NCBI GenBank assembly: GCA_038231955.1
Contig: JBBSIS010000058.1
Coordinates: forward strand, 1-15,935
Source: CADCTB01 sp038231955
GTDB lineage: Bacteria; Actinomycetota; Acidimicrobiia; Acidimicrobiales; AC-14
DNA: 15,935 nucleotides
Direction of reading: 5' to 3'
Each line of letters opens with the position of its first letter. The stretch's first letter is position 1. The notes beneath the pieces were generated by a model. The model made no database searches and was not told the origin of the DNA. It saw only the letters and a list, made by a program, of their open reading frames with translations. Made by a program: the position numbers and the translations under genes. Below are positions 7,306-14,745 of the stretch, piece by piece.

Positions 7306-8540
7306 TCGGGGAGCCTCCACCCGTCGCCACGAGCGGGCTCGTAGACGCAGAAGGAGCCGGTGCGGATGCTGCGCCGCAAGTGGCGGCCGAGATCGGGGAG
7401 TGCGTCGTCGACCCGCTCGAGGGCGACCCGCAGCTGCGTGCCCACCAGCCGCCGGGCGCGGTCGCCCCTCTCCCTGGCTGCGGGCCGGCCAATGGCGAGG
7501 GTGGCCAGCTCGGCCTCCAGCTGATCGACCTCGGCTCGGGCCAGCGAGGCGGCAACGGGGCCCGGGTGTGATCGTCCCGCCAGATCGTCCAACCGGGACC
7601 GGCACTCGGCCGCCAGTTGGTCGGCCAGGCCCGCGTCCGCCGGGCTCCCCGCCAGGTCGACGACGTGGACGGGGCGGCCGGCGGTGGCCACCAGCCGGGC
7701 GACGTGGGCCAGGCCGGCGCAGTCGGCGACGACAGCGAACTGCCGGGCGTAGAACAGCTCCCATCCGCCGTCGTCCCGGCGCAGGACGTCGGGGCCGGCC
7801 GCGTGCGGTGCCGCGGTGTCGGCCACGTCGAGCGATCGGCGCAGGATCGACTCGGCTTCCTCGGCCCGAACATCGATGTCCAGCCGGCGATAGATGTCGG
7901 CGGCCTGGGCCAGCAGGTCGACGGCTTGGTCCCAGTCCCGGTCCCTGCCCCGCAGGCGCAGCACGGCCGAGTACTGCAGGCAGGTATGGGCGACCAGCAC
8001 GGGCGCACCCGCCGACCGGTTGGCCTTCAAAGCGACGTCGAAGTGCTCGGCCGCATCACTCCAGTCGCCCAGGACGTGGGTCACCAGCCCGAGGTGGCGG
8101 GCCAGGGAGCCGTGGAAGCCCACCAGGTCGGCGGAATGGGGGACGAGGCGCCGGTGCAGGACCTTCGCCGCCGGCGTCAACCGGAGCACGCCGGCGACTT
8201 CGGCCGCCAGGGCGCACACCGGCAGCGATGCGGTCGCCAGGTCGATCGCGTCGAGCTGGCGCCCGGCGTCGGAGTCACGGCCCAGATCGGCGAGGACGGC
8301 GGCGAGCATGGCCCGGGCCATGTCGTCGTCGGAATGGCCGGCGGGCAGGTCACGCAGGAGGATCTCGGCCTCGGCGGCCCGCCCCTGCTCCCGGCACGCA
8401 GCCACGGCGAGCACCCCGGCCCCTACGTCGGTCGGGGCGAGGGCCGCGGCCTCGGCCGCCAGCCGTTCGCACTCGCCGAACCGGCCGGCGAGCAGCGCAT
8501 CCGTGGCCGCCTGGATCAGCCGCCCCAACGCCTGACCCAC
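7302..8540 (-). CDS. TPR protein with the C-terminal module of actinobacterial ATPase-type regulators
   Basis: 412 aa from GTG 8540. Residues about 5-245 are Ala-rich paired helices typical of degenerate TPRs (LLAGRFGECERLAAEAAALA; LAQAADIYRRLDIDVRAEEA). Residues about 258-402 match a module at the C-terminus of large actinobacterial regulators: W-x-x-FYARQFAVVADCAGLAHVA, VHVVDLAG, a coiled-coil-like stretch, then RARRLV and LPDLGRHLRRSIRTGSFCVY. The NTPase, cyclase or HTH part that normally precedes the module is absent, so it may act as a protein-interaction partner; this is inference. It is translationally coupled to the DHA2 exporter, so a role in exporter control or the same stress response is plausible. 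The start is supported by TACACT 7 bases upstream. The same frame stays open up to 9695, but that extension is the shadow of the aldolase gene. Confidence 0.75.
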   Translation of the reverse strand: MGQALGRLIQAATDALLAGRFGECERLAAEAAALAPTDVGAGVLAVAACREQGRAAEAEILLRDLPAGHSDDDMARAMLAAVLADLGRDSDAGRQLDAIDLATASLPVCALAAEVAGVLRLTPAAKVLHRRLVPHSADLVGFHGSLARHLGLVTHVLGDWSDAAEHFDVALKANRSAGAPVLVAHTCLQYSAVLRLRGRDRDWDQAVDLLAQAADIYRRLDIDVRAEEAESILRRSLDVADTAAPHAAGPDVLRRDDGGWELFYARQFAVVADCAGLAHVARLVATAGRPVHVVDLAGSPADAGLADQLAAECRSRLDDLAGRSHPGPVAASLARAEVDQLEAELATLAIGRPAARERGDRARRLVGTQLRVALERVDDALPDLGRHLRRSIRTGSFCVYEPARGDGWRLPE

Positions 8541-8553
8541 TACACCAAGTGTA
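8541..8553. promoter_or_regulatory. Palindrome over the TPR-exporter promoter, operator candidate
   Basis: TACAC-CAA-GTGTA, perfect 5-bp arms with a 3-base spacer, fills the space between the putative -10 box and the GTG start of the TPR gene in a divergent gap of only 57 bases. A dimeric repressor bound here would block the TPR-exporter operon and possibly affect the aldolase gene. Confidence 0.42.
8548..8553 (-). promoter_or_regulatory. Putative -10 box (TACACT) of the TPR-exporter operon
   Basis: TACACT on the minus strand ends 7 bases before GTG 8540, the spacing expected of a leaderless transcript. No Shine-Dalgarno site precedes the start. Confidence 0.4.
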
Positions 8554-8583
8554 CGGTGCCCTGGGCCGTATGGCGGGCACCGG

Positions 8584-8589
8584 TAGCGT
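8584..8589 (+). promoter_or_regulatory. Putative -10 box (TAGCGT) of the aldolase/dehydrogenase gene
   Basis: TAGCGT ends 8 bases before GTG 8598. It is the same hexamer at the same spacing as in front of the kinase gene, and no Shine-Dalgarno site is present. Confidence 0.42.
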
Positions 8590-8597
8590 GGTCGGCC

Positions 8598-10583
8598 GTG
8601 GTCGGGAGCCGGTGGGACGACGTCGAGGCGGCACGCTGGCCGGGTGACCTGGCCCAGCGGGTTTACACGTCCCGCCTGCTGGGACAGGACCCGGATCTGG
8701 TCCTCCACGGCGGTGGCAACACGTCGGTGAAGCTGCGACAGCGCACGGTGTTCGGCGACGAGGTCGACGTCCTGGTCGTGAAAGGCAGCGGCAGCGACCT
8801 GGGCGACATCGAGGAGCCCGGTTTCGCCCGGCTCGAGCTCGACCACGTCGCCCGCCTGGCCGAGCTCGACGCCCTGTCCGATACCGACATGGCCGAGCAG
8901 CTCCAGGTGGCGTCGGTCGTCGCCGGCGGCCCGGCGCCGTCGGTGGAGGCGATCCTGCACGCCGTCCTGCCGCACCGCTTCGTCGACCACACCCACGCCG
9001 ACGCTGTCGTCACCCTGACCAACACGTCCCGGGCTGCGCAGGTGCTGGGCGAGATCTACGGCGACGAGATCGTCGTGGTGCCGTACGTGATGCCGGGCTT
9101 CGAGCTGGCCCGGACCTGCGCGGCACGGGTGCACGAGGCGCTGCGCCCGGGTGTCATCGGCATGGTTCTGATGAACCACGGGATCTTCACCTTCGGGGAC
9201 TCCGCCCGCCAGAGCTACGAGCGCATGATCGACCTGGTGAGCCGGGCGGAGGAGTACCTGGTCAGGCACCGCCGCGCACCGGTGCACGGCGGGGCACCGG
9301 CGTCGGCCTCGATCTCGGTCTCCACCCGAGGCGAGCGGGCGACGTTGCGGGCCGCGGTCTCCGCCGCCGCCGGGGGCCCGGTGATCATGTCGGGCCACGT
9401 CGACCCGTCGGCCATGGCCTTCATCCACCGGCCCGACGTGGCGACGATCTCCCAGCAGGGGCCCGTGACTCCCGACCACGTGATCCGCACCAAGCCGTTG
9501 CCGATGCTCGGGCGCGACGTCGAGGTGTACGCCAGCGCCTACCGGCGCTACTTCGAGCAGTATCGCGGTCGCTCCGAGGCCGAGCTGCAGGCGCTCGACC
9601 CTGCGCCCCGGGTCATCCTCGACCCGACCCTCGGGCTGTGCTGCGTGGGCCGCACCGCCGCCGACGCCGGCATCGCCGACGACATCTACCGGCACACCAT
9701 GAAGGTCATCCTCGGTGCCACCGAGCTGGGCGGGTACCAGCCGATCACCATGGCCGAGCTGTTCGACATGGAGTACTGGGAGCTGGAGCAGGCCAAGCTC
9801 AACCGGCGGCGGAGCGGGGCGGCGGCGTTCGCCGGCGAGGTGGCGCTGGTGACGGGGGCGGCGAGCGGCATCGGCCGGGCCTGCGCCGAGGCGCTGCTAC
9901 GAGAGGGCGCGGCGGTGGCCGGGCTGGACGTGAACCCGGCGGTCACGGATGCCTTCGACGGTCCGGCCTGGCTCGGCCTCGTGGGCGACATCACCGACGA
10001 CGACGCCCTGGAGCGGGCGCTCGAGCGAACCGTCGAACGGTTCGGGGGGCTTGACATGCTCGTGCTCAACGCCGGGGCGTTCCCACCGGGCGCGGCGATC
10101 GCGTCGACCGATGTCGAGATGTGGCGACGGCTCATGGCTGTCAACGTCGAGGCCAACGTGGTCCTGCTCCGAGAGGCTCACCCGTTGCTACAGGTTGCGC
10201 CGCGAGGCGGACGGGTGGTGGTGATCGGGTCGAAGAACGTGCCCGCGCCCGGGCCGGGTGCCGCTGCATATTCGGCGTCCAAGGCGGCGCTGACGCAGCT
10301 GGCCCGCGTCGCCGCGCTGGAGTGGGGCCCGGATGGGATTCGGGTCAACGTCATCCATCCCAACGCCGTGTTCGACACCGCCATCTGGTCCGACGAGATC
10401 CTCGCTGACCGCGCTCGGCGCTACGACCTCAGCGTGGAAGAGTACCGCACGAACAACCTGTTGCGGACGGAGGTCACGAGCGCCGACGTGGCCCGGCTGT
10501 GTGTGGCCATGTGCGGCCCCGCCTTCGCCAAGACGACCGCCGCCCAGGTCGCCATCGACGGCGGCAACGACCGGGTGGTGTGA
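8598..10583 (+). CDS. Bifunctional class II aldolase/short-chain dehydrogenase (rhamnulose-1-phosphate aldolase/lactaldehyde dehydrogenase type)
   Basis: 661 aa. Residues about 1-400 are a class II aldolase/adducin domain: phosphate-binding GGGNTS (38-43), zinc ligands in HTHAD (131-135), and MNHGIF (192-197) with a third His. Residues about 411-661 are a Rossmann short-chain dehydrogenase: TGAASGIG (419-426), Asp in AGLDVNP favouring NAD over NADP, NAGA (491-494), and catalytic Ser544, Tyr558 and Lys562 in YSASK. IHPNAVFDTAIW is typical of the RhaD/RhaE fusion family. In characterised fusions the aldolase splits L-rhamnulose-1-phosphate to dihydroxyacetone phosphate and L-lactaldehyde, and the second domain oxidises the lactaldehyde. 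No rhamnose isomerase or kinase gene lies nearby, so the substrate may be another deoxysugar phosphate. GTG 8598 is chosen because homology begins just after it and TAGCGT precedes it. A longer in-frame extension is a shadow of the TPR gene. Confidence 0.9.
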   Translation: MVGSRWDDVEAARWPGDLAQRVYTSRLLGQDPDLVLHGGGNTSVKLRQRTVFGDEVDVLVVKGSGSDLGDIEEPGFARLELDHVARLAELDALSDTDMAEQLQVASVVAGGPAPSVEAILHAVLPHRFVDHTHADAVVTLTNTSRAAQVLGEIYGDEIVVVPYVMPGFELARTCAARVHEALRPGVIGMVLMNHGIFTFGDSARQSYERMIDLVSRAEEYLVRHRRAPVHGGAPASASISVSTRGERATLRAAVSAAAGGPVIMSGHVDPSAMAFIHRPDVATISQQGPVTPDHVIRTKPLPMLGRDVEVYASAYRRYFEQYRGRSEAELQALDPAPRVILDPTLGLCCVGRTAADAGIADDIYRHTMKVILGATELGGYQPITMAELFDMEYWELEQAKLNRRRSGAAAFAGEVALVTGAASGIGRACAEALLREGAAVAGLDVNPAVTDAFDGPAWLGLVGDITDDDALERALERTVERFGGLDMLVLNAGAFPPGAAIASTDVEMWRRLMAVNVEANVVLLREAHPLLQVAPRGGRVVVIGSKNVPAPGPGAAAYSASKAALTQLARVAALEWGPDGIRVNVIHPNAVFDTAIWSDEILADRARRYDLSVEEYRTNNLLRTEVTSADVARLCVAMCGPAFAKTTAAQVAIDGGNDRVV

Positions 10584-10619
10584 CGGCGTGGGCGGGCACG
10601 CGGGCGTCGCCGGGCCGTG

Positions 10620-10911
10620 ACCACCGGGTAGGGACCACACGGCCAGGGCCACGAGGGCGATAACGACACCGGCGGCGGCGCTAGCGACGCGTGCTCCAGG
10701 GCCACCAGATAGTCGACCCGCAGCCTGGCCCTGGCCGGGGCCAGGCTCACGGCCACCGCCCCCGGTGACGTATCCATCCGGCGCGCCAGCTCACCGGTGC
10801 TCGCCCCCCCTCGCGCCCGAGGACAACGGCTCGGTCGGACTCGGCCAGTTGATCGAGGGCGGCCACGATGGCAACCCGCTCCTCGGCGGTGACCAGCGCG
10901 GCGACCGCCAA
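10620..10911 (-). pseudogene. Remnant of a sigma-70 region 4-like protein with a trailing membrane-like segment, two frame breaks
   Basis: Reading from about 10911: LAVAALVTAEERVAIVAALD, QLAESDRAVVLGREGG; then, after adding one G to the 7-G run at 10804-10810, ASTGELARRMDTSPGAVAVS and LAPARARLRVDYLVALEHAS. This is the promoter -35-binding helix-turn-helix pattern of sigma region 4 (an ECF-like xxLP-x-DR-x-V-x-LR then STxELAxRMxxSPGAVxVxLxRAR layout). A second one-base repair near 10680-10684 gives AAAGVVIALVALAVWSLPGG, a single hydrophobic helix. No region 2 is found in the 150 bases before the glycosidase stop, and no clean stop appears before the end of the convergent aldolase gene. It is therefore a truncated or badly sequenced gene, not an intact sigma factor. 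Confidence 0.5.
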
Positions 10912-11062
10912 CCTTTCGGTGATCGTTGACTCACAGAAGGACGTCCGCCTCCTGCCGTCCTTCCTGGGTCGGGGTGGGTGGAACGGGGTTGGCCGCCGCC
11001 GGCGCCTTCATCAACGACGTCGCCCCCGGAGAACGTCACCGCTCGCCCCCGGGCCGCCATCG

Positions 11063-11965
11063 CTACGGCCTGATGACGGGCAGGCCGTCGACGAAGGAGA
11101 CCCGGGCGATGTGCAGCGAGCGCTTCCCGCCTTTGGGATAGCCCACGGCCCCGGGCGTCCAGGCGTGGTACGCCATGCGCAGCGCCCCGCCGTGGTCGCC
11201 GAAGAACTCCTGGCCGCCGGGGCCGGCGGCGTCGGCGCCGGCGGCGAACCAGGGCCCCCGGGTCGTGACCTTGCGGAAGGGCCCGAGCGGCGACGTCGAG
11301 GTGGCGTAGCCGATGCAGTACCGCTCGGACTCCCACCAGTTGGCCGAATAGAACAGGTAGTAGGTGTCGCCGTGGCGCACCATGGCCGGCGCCTCGATGA
11401 GCGGCTCCTCCCATGCCTTGTCGTGGCGGAGGAGCTGGACCGGCTCGCCGAGCAAGCTGAGGCCGTCGTCGGCGAGGCGCTGACCCCAGAGGCTGGACCG
11501 CTTGTGCAGGGCGTTGTCGTCGCTCTTCCAGAGCAGGTAGGCCAACCCGTCGCCGTCGACGAAGGGGCTGGGGTCGATCGAGCCGCCCCGGCGGAGCTGG
11601 AAGATAAACGGCCCGCCGGCCCGGTCGACGAAGGGGCCCTCGGGGCGGTCGGCCGAGGCGAGGGAGATGCACTGCCGGTCGGACTTCGGCTCCCAGACCA
11701 CGTGGTAGAGGACGTAGCCGTGCCTGCGGGGGAGGACGGCCGGCGACCACGTGCGGCCGGGCGCGGCCCACTGATGGAACGTGGGGAGAGCGTCGCCGAC
11801 GCGCTCCCAGTGGGCCAGATCGTGGGACCGCAGGACCGGGATGTTGTGGCCGTGGGCCTGGGTGCCGTAGGCGTAGTGCACGCCCCCCACCTTGATGACG
11901 CAGGGGTCGGGGAAATCGCCGGCGTACACCGGCGGGCCGCCGGTAAACGGCGTGGCGCGTGCCAT
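11063..11965 (-). CDS. Glycoside hydrolase family 43-like protein
   Basis: 300 aa from ATG 11965. Five-bladed beta-propeller glycosidase of GH43 type, a family acting on arabinose-, xylose- or galactose-containing polymers and oligomers. All three catalytic positions are present: base Asp20 in GDFPDPCVI, pKa-tuning Asp131 in GSIDPSPFVD, and acid Glu191 in LIEAPAMV. TWSPAVL (about 72-78) and YYLFYSANWW (about 202-211) match the blade repeats. No signal peptide is seen, so it is probably cytoplasmic and acts on imported oligosaccharides. An in-frame extension to 12115 adds about 50 non-homologous residues and was not used. There is no good Shine-Dalgarno site or TANNNT box before 11965. It could supply sugar to the nearby aldolase/dehydrogenase, but the genes are not in an operon. 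Confidence 0.85.
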   Translation of the reverse strand: MARATPFTGGPPVYAGDFPDPCVIKVGGVHYAYGTQAHGHNIPVLRSHDLAHWERVGDALPTFHQWAAPGRTWSPAVLPRRHGYVLYHVVWEPKSDRQCISLASADRPEGPFVDRAGGPFIFQLRRGGSIDPSPFVDGDGLAYLLWKSDDNALHKRSSLWGQRLADDGLSLLGEPVQLLRHDKAWEEPLIEAPAMVRHGDTYYLFYSANWWESERYCIGYATSTSPLGPFRKVTTRGPWFAAGADAAGPGGQEFFGDHGGALRMAYHAWTPGAVGYPKGGKRSLHIARVSFVDGLPVIRP

Positions 11966-12058
11966 GGCGCCAGCCTGCCACTCGATCGCGGGCGGACGGC
12001 CTACAAATCCGCCCGAATTCGTGGCGGGGGGAGACTTGGGCGGCTCGGTGGGCACGAT

Positions 12059-12292
12059 GTGGCTGGACGCCGGCGGCTTGAGCCCCCGCCCAACGCAGAC
12101 CGTCAGGAGCCGCACCTGCTGCGGCCACCGAAGAAGTCGGCGCCGTCGCTGCTCGACGGACAGCTGTTCTTCGAGCGGTTAGAGGAGGCCTTCCTTGCCC
12201 TCCTCAACAACAATCCACGGTCGCCGGACTACGCAAGTCGACCTTCGGCTGACCACGACTTCATTCGAAGGCAGATCCGAGCAGTCCCGTAG
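12059..12292 (+). CDS. Possible small protein or gene fragment, unknown
   Basis: In the 400-base gap between the GH43 and CopD genes, a plus-strand frame ending at 12292 contains a stretch that looks protein-like: PKKSAPSLLDGQLFFERLEE, then AFLALLNNNPRSPDYASRPS and ADHDFIRRQIRAVP. It has an amphipathic helix and balanced composition, unlike the Arg/Pro-rich shadows around it. Later codons use more A/T third positions than the neighbouring genes. The start is unknown; GTG 12059 is only a choice of convenience and there is no Shine-Dalgarno site. I do not recognise it; it may be the tail of a lost gene. The remaining 70 bases to 12362 show nothing. Confidence 0.3.
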   Translation: MAGRRRLEPPPNADRQEPHLLRPPKKSAPSLLDGQLFFERLEEAFLALLNNNPRSPDYASRPSADHDFIRRQIRAVP

Positions 12293-12362
12293 TGGCATTG
12301 TGGGTCCGGACGTCGCGTTCGAGCCGAGCCGCACCACCGACGCAGAGGCCGCTCGGCCGCCA

Positions 12363-13481
12363 CTACTCACCCGGCGCCAGCGGCGGATAACGGAACGAGC
12401 TGTCGGTGATGTCGTGGCCCACGTCGACGATGCGTTGGTGGTCGATGAGGCCCTCGGCGTCGACCCACACCGTAATCCATGTCCGCTCGCCGGGCAGGTA
12501 GAGGCGGAAACCCCGTTCGCCGGCGAGAGGCTGGATGTCGTCAGCCGTCCCAGCCGCGTACGGTTGGAGGTCGACAAACTTCCCGCCGGCGATGCGAAAC
12601 GTGGGCGAGACGAAGGTGGCCGGTCCGCTCGAGGTGCGTTCCACGAACTCAACCAGCGGCACGGCCCGCATGCGGCTCACCAGATCGCTAAGCAGCCCGG
12701 CTTGGTTCGGCGGCGGCGGCCAGTCGACCCGAGCGGTGTAGGTGCCGCCCTGCCAGCCCGGTGCAGACGCACCGATGGTCAGATTGGTCGTGCCGGGGAG
12801 CAAGCTCAGTGCCTGGGTGAAGCAACCCGGCCCGCACGGCCGGGGCAACAGCGTTGAGCCCTGCCCGGTGGGAGGTTGGGCCTCCAAGGTGATGCGGGCC
12901 CGCTCGGCGCCGTCGCCGCCGGGGGCGAAGACTTGCACCTGCAGGCGGTCGTCGCCGGCAGCGACGGCGACGGTGAGGAGCCCGGCCATCCCGGCGTCTC
13001 GCACCACCGGGCCGGAGAGGGGCGGCGGGCCGAGCAAGCTAATAGCGCTGGCCAGCGGCACCGGCGGCGCGGTTTCGACGAGCACAGCCGTAACCGCCAG
13101 CACGGCGACGAGCAGGCCTGCCTCCACCGGCGTGACCCGCCGCAACACGCCGAGCCGAGCCCGCCGCAGTCCTCGGCGTGCCACAACCGCCGAGGCGAGC
13201 GCGCCCACGACCAGTGCGGTCTTGGCCACCAGCAGCTGCCCGTACCCTGTCGACCACAGCGCGCTTGGGCGACCGAGGAGCAGAGCCGCCGACGCGATCC
13301 CGGCGGCGGCCAGCACTCCGACGAGGACCAAAGCCAGGCGGGCGTAGCGGCGAGCAGTCGCCAGGAACTCGCCCTGCCTCCGTTGGCGATGCAGGTCCAC
13401 TGCCAACAGCCCGAGAGCGCCGGCCCAGGTGGCACCCGCAGCGAGATGCACGGCGTCGATGACGCCTCCCACGGGTCCGGC
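12363..13481 (-). CDS. CopD-like copper-transport domain plus YtkA-like region, 3' part of a frameshifted copC-copD fusion
   Basis: Continues the CopC gene in another frame. Begins around PVGGVIDAVHLAAGATWAGA, the typical His/Trp helix of CopD/YcnJ membrane domains, followed by further helices (ALVLVGVLAAAGIASAALLL; LLVAKTALVVGALASAVVA; LLVAVLAVTAVLVE). Next comes GPPPLSGPVVRDAGMAGLLT, then a soluble beta-rich YtkA/FixH-like domain, and a final part of roughly 90 residues (from about ATFVSPTFRIAGGKFVD to RYPPLAPGE) that I do not recognise from YcnJ-type proteins. The membrane part probably moves or senses copper across the cytoplasmic membrane. If read alone it lacks its own start with a ribosome site, which supports it being the second half of one gene. 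Confidence 0.8.
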   Translation of the reverse strand, partial: AGPVGGVIDAVHLAAGATWAGALGLLAVDLHRQRRQGEFLATARRYARLALVLVGVLAAAGIASAALLLGRPSALWSTGYGQLLVAKTALVVGALASAVVARRGLRRARLGVLRRVTPVEAGLLVAVLAVTAVLVETAPPVPLASAISLLGPPPLSGPVVRDAGMAGLLTVAVAAGDDRLQVQVFAPGGDGAERARITLEAQPPTGQGSTLLPRPCGPGCFTQALSLLPGTTNLTIGASAPGWQGGTYTARVDWPPPPNQAGLLSDLVSRMRAVPLVEFVERTSSGPATFVSPTFRIAGGKFVDLQPYAAGTADDIQPLAGERGFRLYLPGERTWITVWVDAEGLIDHQRIVDVGHDITDSSFRYPPLAPGE

Positions 13482-14331
13482 CGACAGCGCTATGGCCGCG
13501 GGCCGACCAAGCCACACCGGCTGCTCCCACCGCGAGCACGACCGGGAGTCGGCGCCGGCCCCGGGCCAGCGGCACGGCAACCGACAGAGCGGCGGCGGCG
13601 GCGGCCAGGAGCAGGCTTTGACGGGTCAGGTTGTGGGCACTCAGCGCCCGCAGCCAGGCCGCGAACGCCCCGGCCTCGCCGATCAGTAGCCCGGCGCACA
13701 GGGTGTTGCGGCGCCGGCGGAGGGGCTCATCGGCTGCCACCGCCAAGGCGAGGCTGCCGCCCGCCAGCGCCAACCCGACGAAGAACAACCAGCCGGCGCC
13801 GACCTGTAGAGGCGACACCGCTGGAACTCGGCCGTGGGCAGCTGGAATCGAGCGTACCTGGCCCGAAGCGAATGCGAATTCGCCGGCTGTGCCGTGGCCG
13901 TCTTCGGCGCCGGCCGACCAGGTGACCACGTACAGGCCGGTGCGCCGCTCTGGGAGGTCGGCCTTAAGGACCCGGCCGCCGGCCAGCTGTCGAGCCACCA
14001 GCGGCTGACGGCGGCCGCCGTCGACAGCCACCTCAAGGTGGCTGCCCAGGGGAATGAACGCCTCGCTGAACTCGAGGCTGACCTCCTGCGGAGCACTGGC
14101 CAGGCGGGCGCCCTGCGGTGGGTCGGTGCGCACAAGGAAGGTGTGTGCGTCGGCTCGGCCCGCCCCGACAGCGGTGAGGGCGGCGGCGAGAAAGGCGGCG
14201 GCGGCGAGAAGGGCGGCGGCGCGCCGCGGGCGCTGCGGGTCGGGTTGGGAGGACGCCGATTCCACTGCCACTACATCGAACCGACGGCGGCCCGTCCTGG
14301 TGGCTCGGCGGCTGAGCACGGCCGGTTGCAT
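13482..14331 (-). CDS. CopC domain plus first CopD helices, 5' part of a frameshifted copC-copD fusion
   Basis: A long Arg-containing, Ala-rich signal peptide ends at GRADA, leaving mature His63 in HTFLVRTDPPQGARL. With Asp144 and His146 in AEDGHGTAGEF this gives the CopC copper(II) site (N-terminal His brace plus D-x-H), so the domain should bind copper outside the membrane. Membrane helices follow from about residue 175 (LQVGAGWLFFVGLALAGGSL), ending in VAWSARGHSAV, where the frame breaks at about 13479-13484. Dropping one G from GTCGGCCGG gives GHSAVAGPVGGVIDAVHLA and joins it to the CopD part; full length would be about 655 aa. The start is uncertain: ATG 14331, or GTG at 14271 or 14265 giving a more normal signal-peptide length. 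It lies just downstream of the IS256 remnant, which may have removed the native promoter. Confidence 0.8.
14179..14221. repeat. Imperfect GGCGGCGGCGAGAA-type tandem repeat in the copC signal-peptide coding region
   Basis: Two near-identical 15-18 base units and a partial third, each built on GGCGGCGGCGAGAA. On the coding strand they encode the Ala/Leu-rich hydrophobic core of the CopC signal peptide. Such a tract is prone to slippage, which could change the length of the core. Confidence 0.5.
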
Positions 14332-14375
14332 CCCAGATCTGGTGGAAAAGTCGACCGACGCGGACTCCTCATTGA

Positions 14376-14745
14376 TCAGTTGCGCGGCAGGTGCACATCA
14401 GTCTCGGCGAGTGCCTGGTCGTCGGACATCGGGTCGGGATGGGACAGCTCCCGGCCGAGCTCGGCGAGCAGGCGGATGGACGGGATCGTGTGGTTGGCGC
14501 CCCGCCAGCCGCGCTGGCCCGGTCGAGCCACGGCCGGTCGATCACCTTCGCCCGGCGACGGGCCTCGCCGAAGGTGCGCTCGATATGAAGTTGGAGTGGC
14601 GGATGCGGCCGGCCGGGAAGCGCCGGTAGGTGGTGAGGTGCTCGAAGTCGTCTTCGAGACAGTCGACCGCCACCGGGTAGAGCTGGTGCCACTTGGAGGC
14701 GAACGCCCGGGCCCGGCTGCGGACGACGACCTGGGCGCGCTCCCG
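14376..14745 (-). mobile_element. IS256-family (mutator-type) transposase C-terminal remnant
   Basis: Segments from three frames assemble into the end of an IS256 transposase: RSRARAFASKWHQLYPVAVD, CLEDDFEHLTTYRRFP, RIRHSNF, then after a break at about 14583-14586 IERTFGEARRRAKVID (the catalytic Glu region of the DDE fold), and after a second break at about 14511-14515 RGWRGANHTIPSIRLLAELG, ending DVHLPRN with a stop at 14376. About 15 residues normally found between the RRRxKVI and DRASRGWRG motifs seem deleted. The N-terminal DDE residues are missing, so it is inactive. No terminal inverted repeats or target duplication were identified. It lies between ccdA and copC on the same strand. Confidence 0.75.

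Noticed and set aside
7306..7764. N-terminal extension of the exporter
   Set aside because: Arg/Pro-rich and overlapping the TPR gene; the ATGA overlap and GGAGG fix the start at 7305.
7617..8597. N-terminal extension of the aldolase/dehydrogenase
   Set aside because: Antisense to the TPR gene; aldolase homology starts just after GTG 8598.
7097..8647. Long plus-strand open frame (516 codons), Arg/Pro-rich
   Set aside because: Opposite the exporter and TPR genes; extreme Arg/Pro/Gly composition and no domain.
8541..9695. N-terminal extension of the TPR protein
   Set aside because: Lies antisense to the aldolase domain and shows no TPR or regulator motifs; the supported start is GTG 8540.
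10868..12058. Plus-strand open frame opposite the GH43 gene
   Set aside because: Shadow composition; GH43 on the other strand has all three catalytic residues. Only its 3' end beyond 12059 is kept as a doubtful ORF.
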